This document shows, in pieces, positions 1-6,101 of a stretch of DNA of 12,704 bases; position 1 is the stretch's first letter; the number at the start of each line of letters is the position of its first letter. Position numbers and translations under genes: made by a program. This DNA is from an uncultured Bacteroidota bacterium (GTDB lineage Bacteria; Bacteroidota; Bacteroidia; 2-12-FULL-35-15), in NCBI GenBank assembly GCA_903833025.1, contig CAILDT010000422.1, forward strand, positions 1 to 12,704. Reading direction: 5' to 3'. The notes beneath the pieces were generated by a model, which saw nothing but the letters and a program-made list of their open reading frames with translations, ran no database searches and was not told the DNA's origin.

Positions 1-3
1 AAA

Positions 4-1518
4 ATGAAAGTATTTAAAAGCATATCTTTTCGGAAACTTATATCACACCGCGTCACCCCTCTCATTCCTTCAAGGAGAGGGGAAGGGGGTGAGGTCTCGC
101 ACATCGCAAAACTCATCCTTCTCACCATCCTATTCATCACCCCACTCCATATATTCAGCCAATGCAACCCAACTACATTCAAAAAAATATTTTATCAAAA
201 CGATTCCACACTAAATCCCGCCAACAACATAAATAACATAATCACCGCCACCGACAGCTCATACCTCATCGGCGGCTCACAAATTACAAAAACCGATAAC
301 AACGCCAACAACCTCTGGAACGGCATACCATACAATAACTACAACAGCACCGACGCAATACCATATTACGCCCCCGATGGCAGATACTTTATCTTAGAAG
401 GCAATTTCCATCTCACAAACATAGATGAAAACGACAACATCATCTGGCAAAAATATCTTGTCGACACCACCTGCTACTGCACACACCCAAAACACATCAT
501 CCAAACAACCGACGGTGGCTTCATCATCATCGGAACCAAAACAATAAACGACACAACCTTCTATCGCGACCGCATTTTTATTGTCAAAACAAACGCAAAC
601 GGAGATACCACCATCACCAAAACCATCGCCAAATCACCATTCGATAACGATGCCGATTACATCCAACAAACCCCCGACGGAGGATACATCATCGTAGCAA
701 ACATCGAAATAGATAACGCAACGCAAAACTTCAAAGTAGGAATCATCAAACTTGATAACAATCTACAACAACAATCCTACAGCACCTCTCCCAACTCCAT
801 CTATTACCTCGCACCCATCAACGCCATAAAAACTAACGACTCCGCCACAGCAATTATCGCCGCAATGGACTCAATAACCGACGGAACCACCTTTATAAAA
901 ATAAACCAATCAGGCACCATCACCACCTCCAACATTTACATCGGCTTAAAATACAACGGCGGATTAGCTCAACTCCCTAATAACACTTATTTAATAGCAA
1001 TGCGCGACAGCATATATAATATCAATGAAAACACAAACACCATCATCACCACAAAATCATACAACGGCACAGCAGGCGAAAAAATACCAATCAACACCAT
1101 CCAACCCACCTGCGATGGCGGATACATACTCGCCGGAAACACCGCAATATTCAAAAACGGAACCATAATCTGCGGCTCCACATTCAACTTCTACCAATTC
1201 TACTCCTATCTCATCAAAACCGACAGCACCCTCGCCGACGTCCCACTTCAGTCAGGTATTAACGAAATACAACAAACCAATACATTAACCGCAACCATAT
1301 ATCCAAACCCATTTTCAAACCAAACCACCATCACATTTTCACAAAATAACACTACCACCATCACCATAACCAACGCATTAGGTAATCAAATAAAAACTGT
1401 CATTCTGAGCGCAGCGAAGAATCTCACCCTCGAAAAAGAAAACCTAACACCCGGCATCTATTTCCTAAACATAAAACAAGGAAACAACACCACCAACAAA
1501 AAAATCATCATCCAATAA
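4..1518 (+). CDS. Secreted T9SS type A sorting-domain protein, probable seven-bladed beta-propeller
   Basis: Predicted 504-residue exported protein. A hydrophobic signal segment (about residues 35-52, ending HIFSQ) follows an unusually long n-region. About seven degenerate repeats of the type DGGYIIxGx...IxKxDxxGN start near residues 82, 123, 168, 223, 277, 324 and 369, 40-55 residues apart. This pattern suits a seven-bladed propeller of the kind common in Bacteroidota surface proteins. Residues 431-504 form a T9SS type A sorting domain (YPNPF at 433, LTPGIYFLNIKQG, terminal KKIIIQ), so export through the Sec and T9SS machinery is expected. No enzymatic motif is seen, and the function is unknown. 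Oddities: residues 17-31 and 466-474 are encoded by dispersed-repeat sequence, and codon use is strongly C-ending (AAC, ATC, ACC), unlike the other genes here. There is no in-frame ATG, GTG or TTG between the first repeat and the hydrophobic core, so the start at 4 is the best available. The upstream region lies outside the window. Confidence 0.85.
   Translation: MKVFKSISFRKLISHRVTPLIPSRRGEGGEVSHIAKLILLTILFITPLHIFSQCNPTTFKKIFYQNDSTLNPANNINNIITATDSSYLIGGSQITKTDNNANNLWNGIPYNNYNSTDAIPYYAPDGRYFILEGNFHLTNIDENDNIIWQKYLVDTTCYCTHPKHIIQTTDGGFIIIGTKTINDTTFYRDRIFIVKTNANGDTTITKTIAKSPFDNDADYIQQTPDGGYIIVANIEIDNATQNFKVGIIKLDNNLQQQSYSTSPNSIYYLAPINAIKTNDSATAIIAAMDSITDGTTFIKINQSGTITTSNIYIGLKYNGGLAQLPNNTYLIAMRDSIYNINENTNTIITTKSYNGTAGEKIPINTIQPTCDGGYILAGNTAIFKNGTIICGSTFNFYQFYSYLIKTDSTLADVPLQSGINEIQQTNTLTATIYPNPFSNQTTITFSQNNTTTITITNALGNQIKTVILSAAKNLTLEKENLTPGIYFLNIKQGNNTTNKKIIIQ
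53..95. repeat. Palindromic REP-like hairpin inside the signal-peptide coding region
   Basis: Nested inverted repeats: CCCCTCTC (56-63) pairs perfectly with GAGAGGGG (75-82), and the outer TCACCCC (53-59) pairs with GGGGTGA (86-92). It resembles the CACCCC...GGGGTGAGGT palindromes I recall scattered in Bacteroidota genomes (recollection, not a search). It is translated in frame as residues 17-31 (VTPLIPSRRGEGGEV) of the first T9SS protein, lengthening the signal-peptide n-region. Confidence 0.75.
1399..1425 (+). repeat. Dispersed repeat translated as VILSAAKNL within a T9SS sorting domain
   Basis: This 27-base in-frame stretch holds the word GTCATTCTGAGCGCAGCGAA followed by GAATCTC, an imperfect palindrome (ATTCT...AGAAT). 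I recall it as a very common dispersed repeat in Bacteroidota genomes. It encodes nine residues in the loop between the ALGNQIKT and LTPGIYFLNI strands of the sorting domain. The higher G content stands out against the C/A-rich gene. Confidence 0.75.
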
Positions 1519-1538
1519 CTCCTGCCTTTAGGCTGGAG
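1519..1538. repeat. Hairpin directly after the first T9SS gene (repeat or weak terminator)
   Basis: CTCCTGCCTTTAGGCTGGAG begins at the first base after the stop codon. It folds into an 8-bp stem with one T-T mismatch and a short loop. No T-run follows, so it is not a canonical intrinsic terminator. It looks more like a REP-type hairpin and directly abuts copy A of the ~150-bp repeat. Confidence 0.5.
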
Positions 1539-1543
1539 GTTTC

Positions 1544-1710
1544 GGGCGGCAACATTTCTTTTCATCGAAACCAACTCCCCGCCCACACGCGGTATCTTTT
1601 TTCGTTTTAATTATTTGCCTGCGGCGCAAAGGCAAAAAAAGGATACTTCGCGCGGGTCGGGCGCAGATGGCAAGTTTATCGCTCTTAGGTCACCGAACTT
1701 GCCCAAGTAA
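1544..1710 (+). repeat. ~150-bp structured dispersed repeat, copy A (forward)
   Basis: This is homologous, as reverse complement, to 12481-12650. A 32-base block is identical (1634-1665 against 12526-12557, containing GGATACTTCGCGCGGGTCGG). GGGCGGCAACAT at one end (1544-1555) and ATCGCTCTT (1678-1686) followed by GGTCAC (1688-1693) at the other are also shared, and weaker similarity runs on to about 1710. Internally TATCTTTTTT (about 1593-1602) faces AAAAAAAGGATA (1634-1645), with GC-rich arms outside and a small GC-rich hairpin near 1615-1634 at the centre. GGCAAGTT (1669-1676) is perfectly inverted at 1696-1703. No ORF is evident. It could be a MITE-like element or a structured RNA repeat; the identity is unknown. 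Confidence 0.85.
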
Positions 1711-1745
1711 TAACCCTTTAAAATCCACACCTTATATTATAGTAT

Positions 1746-1797
1746 AAAATCCAAAAATCCTTTTTAATCATAATCATCTTAAAAATCTTGTTCCAAT
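1746..1797. repeat. AT-rich low-complexity spacer with AAAATC/TTTAATC words
   Basis: The stretch consists of repeated AAATCC, TTTTTAATCA, TAATCATCTT and AAAAATCTTG words. It resembles simple repeats I recall in Bacteroidota intergenic regions. The spacer from 1711 to about 1890, between copy A and the 21-bp array, shows no ORF, promoter box or strong hairpin beyond this. Confidence 0.35.
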
Positions 1798-1891
1798 CTT
1801 ACCCGGCACTTCAAAAAACCCCATTTTTCCCATCAAAACCCCGTCACAATCGTTGTAACTTATCTTAATACCAGTAAATTAAGGTGGAGGT

Positions 1892-2105
1892 GCGAGCACG
1901 GCAATCTAGCCCTATAGCAAGACAATCTAGCCCTATAGCAAGGCAATCTAGCCCTATAGCAAGACAATCTAGCCCTATAGCAAGACAATCTAGCCCTATA
2001 GCAAGACAATCTAGCCATCGAGCAAGACAATCTAGCCATCGAGCACATCAATTTAGCCATCGAGCAAGGCAATCTAGCCATCGAGCAAGTCAATCTAGCC
2101 TAAGG
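1892..2105 (+). repeat. 21-bp tandem array, about ten units in two subtypes
   Basis: The word CAATCTAGCC (CAATTTAGCC once) starts at 1902, 1923, 1944, 1965, 1986, 2007, 2028, 2049, 2070 and 2091, an exact 21-base period. The first five units continue with CTATAGC, the next four with ATCGAGC, and the last is partial. A fragment resembling the second subtype (GCGAGCACGG) precedes the first unit. Units are contiguous with no variable spacers, so it is not CRISPR. Because 21 is divisible by three, both strands are open, but the reading frames are only seven-residue repeats and I regard the array as non-coding. 21 bp equals two helical turns, which would place any bound protein on one DNA face. 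Confidence 0.9.
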
Positions 2106-2152
2106 TCACCACAATTTTAAACCACAAATCACCAAACGTTCACTTCTAAACC

Positions 2153-2188
2153 AAAAAAATCCCACTCTTATATATAGAGCAGGATTTT
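2153..2188 (-). terminator. Intrinsic terminator of the recF-DUF721-M28 operon
   Basis: Read on the minus strand, AAAATCC pairs with GGATTTT and CTCT with AGAG around a small internal loop and an AT loop, followed by a seven-T run. It lies about 100 bases past the M28 stop codon, beyond the 8-bp array. The other strand has only four Ts, so termination is best for the minus-strand operon. Confidence 0.65.
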
Positions 2189-2202
2189 CATACGAAAAAA
2201 CT

Positions 2203-2282
2203 AATGAACCAATAAACTAATAAACTAATAAACTAATGAACCAATAAACTAATAAACTAATAAACTAATAAACCAATAAACT
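2203..2282. repeat. 8-bp tandem array (AATAAACT) with a 32-bp superperiod
   Basis: Ten contiguous octamers: AATGAACC, three AATAAACT, AATGAACC, three AATAAACT, AATAAACC, AATAAACT. The variant octamer recurs every fourth unit, so a 32-bp block was duplicated as a whole. The array ends two bases before the M28 stop codon, within the 3' untranslated part of that operon. Its length is a candidate for slippage variation. Confidence 0.9.
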
Positions 2283-2284
2283 AC

Positions 2285-3664
2285 CTACAACCCATACTTA
2301 GCAATCATCCAAATCATTGCCGCCATCGCAGCATCACCAAGTTCAAGCTCCCTTTGATTAACATTCTCAAACACATCATTTGCTGTATGATGATACGCAA
2401 AATACCGTTGCGAATCGGGCAGCAGCTCCATACAAGGCACCCCCTGTTCTTTCAACGGATTAATATCCGAACCACTCCCATCGCGCGTAAAATCATAAAC
2501 ACCATACGGTTCAAACAACCCTCTCCACGATTTTAGTTTTGCTTTTACCTCCGGCGTTACATCGCTGCTAAAGCCACGTGGTGTAAACCCTCCCGCATCC
2601 GATTCTATTGCAGCAATATGCTTCTCATTATTCTTTTTAGCCAGTTCGGCATATTTTTTTCCTCCTCTGCCGCCGTTTTCTTCATTCATAAAAGCCACTG
2701 CTCTTATGCCGCACTTTGGTTTAATACCTAACGCCTTAAATATTCTTATTATTTCGATGGATTGTACTACTCCGGCACCATCGTCCATTGTTCCTTTTCC
2801 TGTATCCCACGAATCTAAGTGCCCACCCACCACAATATATTCATTGTTTTTTTCGCTTCCTTCGATTTCTCCAACAACGTTAAAAGATTTTTCGTCGGGC
2901 AGCGTTTCACAATTCATTTTTAAAAATAATTTTAAATCTTTAGCTGTTTTCAACTCGTTACTTAACCAATTAGCACCATTTGTAGAAACACAACAAGCAG
3001 GTATTTTCGTAATCGTATCGGCATATCCCATTACTCCGGTATGCGGAAAATCATCTTGTGTTAACGTACACGAACGCACAATTACAGCCACTGCACCATA
3101 TTTTGCTGCTTCCATTGCACCAGCCCAGCGTTGTTGTACAGCTTTGCCATACGCATTAAACGTCCCGATAAAAGTGGGGTCCATTGGTTCATTATAAAAA
3201 ACAATTTTACCTTTTATTTTCTCTTTGCCCAGTTTTTCCAAATCTTTTATCCCAATAGCTTCCACAATGTTTGCAGTAATTCCACCAGCCGGTGTAGCAA
3301 TGGAACCACCAAGTGCAGAAATAGCAAGTTCTTTATTACTTTTAGGATTTGCACTTACCGTTTTCCCAACTTCTTTCGCACCTCTTACCCAGTGAGGCAC
3401 CATACATTCCTGCAAATAAACGGTATCTGCACCCGCTTCCTTCATTGCTTTAAAAGCCCATTCCACCGCCTGTTGTGCTTGTGGTGAGCCGCTTAGTCGT
3501 CCGCCAATTTTATTACTTAAATAATCCAGGTTGGAGTAACTTTTACCGTTGCTCAACGCTTCGTTAAATATTTTTTTAATCATTGCCGAATCCGTTTGGG
3601 CAACAATAGTATTTCCTGCAAGTACTATTACTGCGGCAATTAGTGATGTTTTAATTTTATTCAT
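2285..3664 (-). CDS. Secreted M28-family metallopeptidase, carboxypeptidase Q-like
   Basis: 459-residue dizinc exopeptidase with a signal peptide (about residues 1-22, ending VAQ), so periplasmic or secreted. The catalytic domain shows the M28 ligand set in order: GHLDSWD (His282), MDDGAG (bridging Asp294), NEENGG (general base Glu328, metal ligand Glu329), ESDAGG (Asp356) and YHHT (His425/426). The region at about 110-255 between the two halves of the peptidase suits a protease-associated (PA) insert. The ESDAGGF and HLDSWD contexts match the carboxypeptidase Q/PGCP group rather than the Vibrio-type aminopeptidases. The likely role is removal of residues from peptides for scavenging. The ORF can extend to a TTG at 3685, but the ATG at 3664 directly precedes a normal signal peptide and is preferred. 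It is the last gene of the recF operon, 24 bases after DUF721. Confidence 0.9.
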   Translation of the reverse strand: MNKIKTSLIAAVIVLAGNTIVAQTDSAMIKKIFNEALSNGKSYSNLDYLSNKIGGRLSGSPQAQQAVEWAFKAMKEAGADTVYLQECMVPHWVRGAKEVGKTVSANPKSNKELAISALGGSIATPAGGITANIVEAIGIKDLEKLGKEKIKGKIVFYNEPMDPTFIGTFNAYGKAVQQRWAGAMEAAKYGAVAVIVRSCTLTQDDFPHTGVMGYADTITKIPACCVSTNGANWLSNELKTAKDLKLFLKMNCETLPDEKSFNVVGEIEGSEKNNEYIVVGGHLDSWDTGKGTMDDGAGVVQSIEIIRIFKALGIKPKCGIRAVAFMNEENGGRGGKKYAELAKKNNEKHIAAIESDAGGFTPRGFSSDVTPEVKAKLKSWRGLFEPYGVYDFTRDGSGSDINPLKEQGVPCMELLPDSQRYFAYHHTANDVFENVNQRELELGDAAMAAMIWMIAKYGL

Positions 3665-3688
3665 ATAATTTAGTTTGTAATTCAAAGT

Positions 3689-3979
3689 TTAACGTAAAAT
3701 AACTTCTTTAATAACTTCTTTGCCAGCTTCTCTATTCAGCATTTCCACAATTTTTGTTTTTGCTAATGATAATTCATTTCTAAGTGCAGCCGAATCGAGC
3801 GTTACAATTAGTTGTTTGTTTCTTATAACAAGTTCTTTTGTGTGTTTTGAAATCATTGCTCCCATAACATTTTCCCAAGAGGCAATTAATTTCCTCTCCG
3901 ATAATTTATCGCTAAGTTTATACACTTTAAGCAAATTCTCTATCGCTTCTTTTATGGTTGTTTCGTTGTGTATGCTCAC
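3689..3979 (-). CDS. DUF721 / DciA-like protein
   Basis: A 96-residue protein of the DUF721 family, whose studied members (DciA) help load the replicative helicase in bacteria lacking DnaC-type loaders. Visible features: an N-terminal helical part (TIKEAIENLLKVYKLSDKL), the W-containing stretch ASWENVMGAMISKHT (about residues 33-47) and the strand ELVIRNKQLIVTLDSAALRNELS (about 49-71), all typical of the family. The length is usual for Bacteroidota members. The start is GTG at 3979, since no ATG is available in frame. Its position just downstream of recF is a familiar Bacteroidota arrangement and supports a DNA replication/repair role. Helicase loading is inferred from family, not shown. Confidence 0.85.
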   Translation of the reverse strand: MSIHNETTIKEAIENLLKVYKLSDKLSERKLIASWENVMGAMISKHTKELVIRNKQLIVTLDSAALRNELSLAKTKIVEMLNREAGKEVIKEVILR

Positions 3980-3985
3980 TTTTAG

Positions 3986-4051
3986 ATATTGGAAGTTAGA
4001 TGTTAGATGTTAAAGGTGAAATCTGAAATTTGGAATTTGAAATATTGGAAG
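3986..4051 (-). repeat. Low-complexity insertion at the recF/DUF721 junction flanked by 10-bp direct repeats
   Basis: The 10-mer ATATTGGAAG occurs at 3986-3995 and again at 4042-4051. Between them lie short GTTAGAT and AAATTTGGAA/TTTGAAAT-like words, a composition I recall from Bacteroidota simple repeats. Collapsing the two 10-mers removes 56 bases and makes recF end at residue 367 (NASNI), with DUF721's GTG two bases after that stop. Confidence 0.6.
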
Positions 4052-5141
4052 CATTCCCATTTACAATTTTAAATACTTTATAATCCGCATTCGTTTTACT
4101 AAATAAATCGGATAATCGGGTAGGGTGCGTGTCGGTTATAAACAGTTGCCCAAAATTATCGGTGCTTACTAATTCCATCAATTGCTTCACTCGTAAATCA
4201 TCCAACTTATCATAAATATCATCGAGCAATAATATAGGAGTAACTTGTTTTATATTTTTTATAAAATCAAATTGTGCCAGTTTCAAAGCAATTAAAAAAG
4301 ATTTTTGTTGCCCCTGCGACGCAAACTTTTTTAACGAATGTCCGTTAATAGTAAATTCCAAATCGTCTTTGTGTATTCCAACAGTAGTATATTGCATTGC
4401 CCTATCGCGGTTAATTGCATTGGCTAAAACAATTTCAAAAGCATTTTCTTTCAAGTGAGAGGTATAATCTATCCCCACTTTTTCTTTACCTCCCGAAATT
4501 AATTCATAATAATTCTGAAAGATGGAAATGAAGCTATCAATAAAATTATTTCGTTTATCAAATATCTTTTTTCCGTAATCAATAAGTTGTACATCCCATA
4601 TTTCCAAAGCTGTTTTATCAAATTTACCACTGTCGGCAATTTGTTTTAGCAACGCATTGCGATGGGAGAGTACTTTATTATATGTAATTAAGTTTTCTAA
4701 GTATTCCCTATCAAATTGTGCAATAACACTATCAATAAACTTTCTTCTACTTTCACTTCCCTCTGTAATTAATTCCGAATCGGCAGGAGAAATCATTACT
4801 AAAGGATACAATCCTATATGTTCTGCAAGGCGGGAGTATTCCTTTTTATTGCGTTTAAATTGTTTTTTCTGATTTCGTTTCAACCCGCAATACACTTCAT
4901 CTTCTTTATCGTTCGTCCCAAAAACACCTTGAATTAGAAAAAATGGAGCATCGTGTAAAATATTCTGGCTATCAATAGGGTTAAAGAAACTTTTACAGAA
5001 AGATAAATAGTGGATAGCATCCAATACATTGGTCTTTCCTTCACCATTATTGCCCGTAAAGCAGTTTATATGCCCACTGAACTCCAATTCGGCTTCAAGA
5101 TAGTTTTTAAAATTAATTAAAGATATTTTTTTTAGATACAT
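3996..5141 (-). CDS. recF: DNA replication/repair ATPase RecF
   Basis: 381-residue cytosolic SMC-like ABC ATPase that, with RecO and RecR, helps load RecA at single-strand gaps. Walker A is GNNGEGKT (residues 30-37) with the RecF-typical NVLDAIHYLS after it. The ABC signature SQGQQKS is at 275-281 and Walker B ILLLDD at 303-308, followed by DIYDKLDD. The D-loop/switch region TDTHPTR is near 336-342. An N-terminal MYLKKISLINFKNY start is typical, fixing the ATG at 5141. It is first in a minus-strand operon with DUF721 and the M28 peptidase. Oddity: the last 14 residues (368-381, SNSKFQISPLTSNI) are encoded by a repeat-like insertion, making the tail longer than usual. The core fold ends around residue 363, so function is probably intact. 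Confidence 0.95.
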   Translation of the reverse strand: MYLKKISLINFKNYLEAELEFSGHINCFTGNNGEGKTNVLDAIHYLSFCKSFFNPIDSQNILHDAPFFLIQGVFGTNDKEDEVYCGLKRNQKKQFKRNKKEYSRLAEHIGLYPLVMISPADSELITEGSESRRKFIDSVIAQFDREYLENLITYNKVLSHRNALLKQIADSGKFDKTALEIWDVQLIDYGKKIFDKRNNFIDSFISIFQNYYELISGGKEKVGIDYTSHLKENAFEIVLANAINRDRAMQYTTVGIHKDDLEFTINGHSLKKFASQGQQKSFLIALKLAQFDFIKNIKQVTPILLLDDIYDKLDDLRVKQLMELVSTDNFGQLFITDTHPTRLSDLFSKTNADYKVFKIVNGNASNISNSKFQISPLTSNI

Positions 5142-5202
5142 TTTACGGCTTTTCTCTTTTACTCTCCTGCTAATACCTGTTGATAAAGGAATCTAATAAT
5201 AA

Positions 5203-5243
5203 ACTGCCTTTTTTAGGGTCAGTAAAAATACCTAAAAAACAGT
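5203..5243. promoter_or_regulatory. Strong hairpin in the recF / TPR divergent intergenic region
   Basis: ACTG (5203-5206) plus TTTTTTAGG (5209-5217) is inverted at 5231-5243 (CCTAAAAAA, CAGT): a 13-bp stem with a two-base CC bulge and a 13-base loop. It lies 60-100 bases upstream of the recF ATG, probably in the recF leader, and 87 bases upstream of the TPR gene. It could be an operator, an RNA leader structure or a REP remnant; nothing discriminates. Confidence 0.5.
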
Positions 5244-5292
5244 ATTGGTGCTCATATTTAATAATTAAATTATGTGATATGCAAAAAAAACT

Positions 5293-5300
5293 TATTTTTG
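5293..5300 (+). promoter_or_regulatory. Bacteroidota-type -7 box upstream of the TPR gene
   Basis: TATTTTTG matches TAnnTTTG exactly. Transcription would start around 5305, leaving a leader of about 25 bases before the ATG at 5330. The -33 element is only weakly matched (near TTATGTG at about 5270). Confidence 0.55.
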
Positions 5301-5329
5301 CACTCCTAAAAATAAAATAAAACAAAGAA

Positions 5330-6019
5330 ATGGCAAAAAGAATAGATGACGAACCAATTGTTGACGTAGGACAAGCGTTTAGCAAAACAGAACTTTTTAT
5401 TGAGCAAAACAAAAAAACGATACTTACGATTGTAGGTTTAATTATTGTTGTTATAGGCGGATACTATGCTTACAAAAACTGGTATGTTGCTGGTCAAGAA
5501 ACGGAAGCACGTTCCAAAATGTTTAAAGCAGAACAATATTTTGAAAAAGATTCTATCAACAAAGCAATGAACGGAGATAAATCAGAGAATGGTTTAGGTT
5601 TCATTCAAATTGCTGATGATTATAGTGTAACTCCTTCTGGTAACCTTGCAGAATATTATTTAGGTATTTGTTATTTAAAAACTGGAAAGTTTGAAGATGC
5701 GATTGAGCACCTAAAGAAATTTGATGGTAATGATGAAATAGTTTCTGGTTTAGCAACTGCTGCAATAGGTGATGCAAATATGGAGTTGGGTAAAACGGAT
5801 GAAGCAATTTCTTATTATTTAAAAGCTGCCGAACAGCATACTAATAATTACGATACCCCAATGTGTTTGAAGAAAGCAGCACTTGCTAATGAAGAAAAAG
5901 GAAATTATGCAGATGCTGTTAAATTATATGAGCGCATTAAAAATGAATTCCCTGAAACAGCAGATGGGAAGGAAATGGAAAAATATATTGCTCGTGCAAA
6001 AACCGTTGGTAATCTATAA
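5330..6019 (+). CDS. Membrane-anchored tetratricopeptide repeat protein
   Basis: 229-residue protein with a short cytosolic N-terminus, one transmembrane helix at about residues 29-49 (ILTIVGLIIVVIGGYYAY) and a soluble C-terminal part of TPR-like helix pairs. Clear TPR signatures are AEYYLGICYLKTGKFEDAIEHLKKF (from about residue 107), ATAAIGDANMELGKTDEAISYYLKAA (about 142) and KKAALANEEKGNYADAVKLYERIKNEFPET (about 181). The architecture resembles YfgM-like periplasmic/membrane TPR proteins, which act in envelope protein biogenesis, but that specific role is inference. It lies upstream of ribH, an association I recall in Bacteroidota, with an 82-base gap that contains a terminator. The N-terminus MAKRIDDEPIVDVGQA is acidic and family-typical, so the ATG at 5330 is secure. 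Confidence 0.85.
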   Translation: MAKRIDDEPIVDVGQAFSKTELFIEQNKKTILTIVGLIIVVIGGYYAYKNWYVAGQETEARSKMFKAEQYFEKDSINKAMNGDKSENGLGFIQIADDYSVTPSGNLAEYYLGICYLKTGKFEDAIEHLKKFDGNDEIVSGLATAAIGDANMELGKTDEAISYYLKAAEQHTNNYDTPMCLKKAALANEEKGNYADAVKLYERIKNEFPETADGKEMEKYIARAKTVGNL

Positions 6020-6043
6020 ATTCAAAAATGGTTAACGGAATGG

Positions 6044-6081
6044 AAAAGGTGATTTTGAAAAAAGTCGCCTTTTCTTTTTTT
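6044..6081 (+). terminator. Intrinsic terminator between the TPR gene and ribH
   Basis: AAAAGGTGA (6044-6052) pairs with TCGCCTTTT (6065-6073) as a 9-bp stem with one G-U pair and a 12-base loop, followed by C and seven Ts. It sits 24 bases after the TPR stop codon and ends only 20 bases before the ribH ATG. Confidence 0.8.
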
Positions 6082-6101
6082 ATAACTTATATATAATAAG
6101 A

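Noticed and set aside
1892..2105. CRISPR array
   Set aside because: Units are contiguous 21-mers with no unique spacers and no cas genes nearby.
1860..2120. Open reading frames on both strands over the first 21-bp array (seven-residue repeats such as ARQSSPI or CYRARLS)
   Set aside because: A 21-base period keeps frames open automatically. The starts are poor, there is no signal or domain, and both strands are equally open.
2706..3487. Plus-strand ORFs opposite the M28 peptidase (163 and 118 residues)
   Set aside because: They are antisense shadows of a gene with complete catalytic motifs and have no domain character.
3665..3685. TTG start extending the M28 peptidase by seven residues
   Set aside because: The downstream ATG directly begins a normal signal peptide; the extension MNYKLNY adds nothing.
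5170..5412. Minus-strand 80-residue ORF across the recF/TPR intergenic region
   Set aside because: It overlaps the start of the well-supported TPR gene and shows no recognisable features.
6020..6101. FMN (RFN) riboswitch upstream of ribH
   Set aside because: The 82-base gap is too short for the six-helix aptamer and holds no RFN-like conserved segments, only a terminator.
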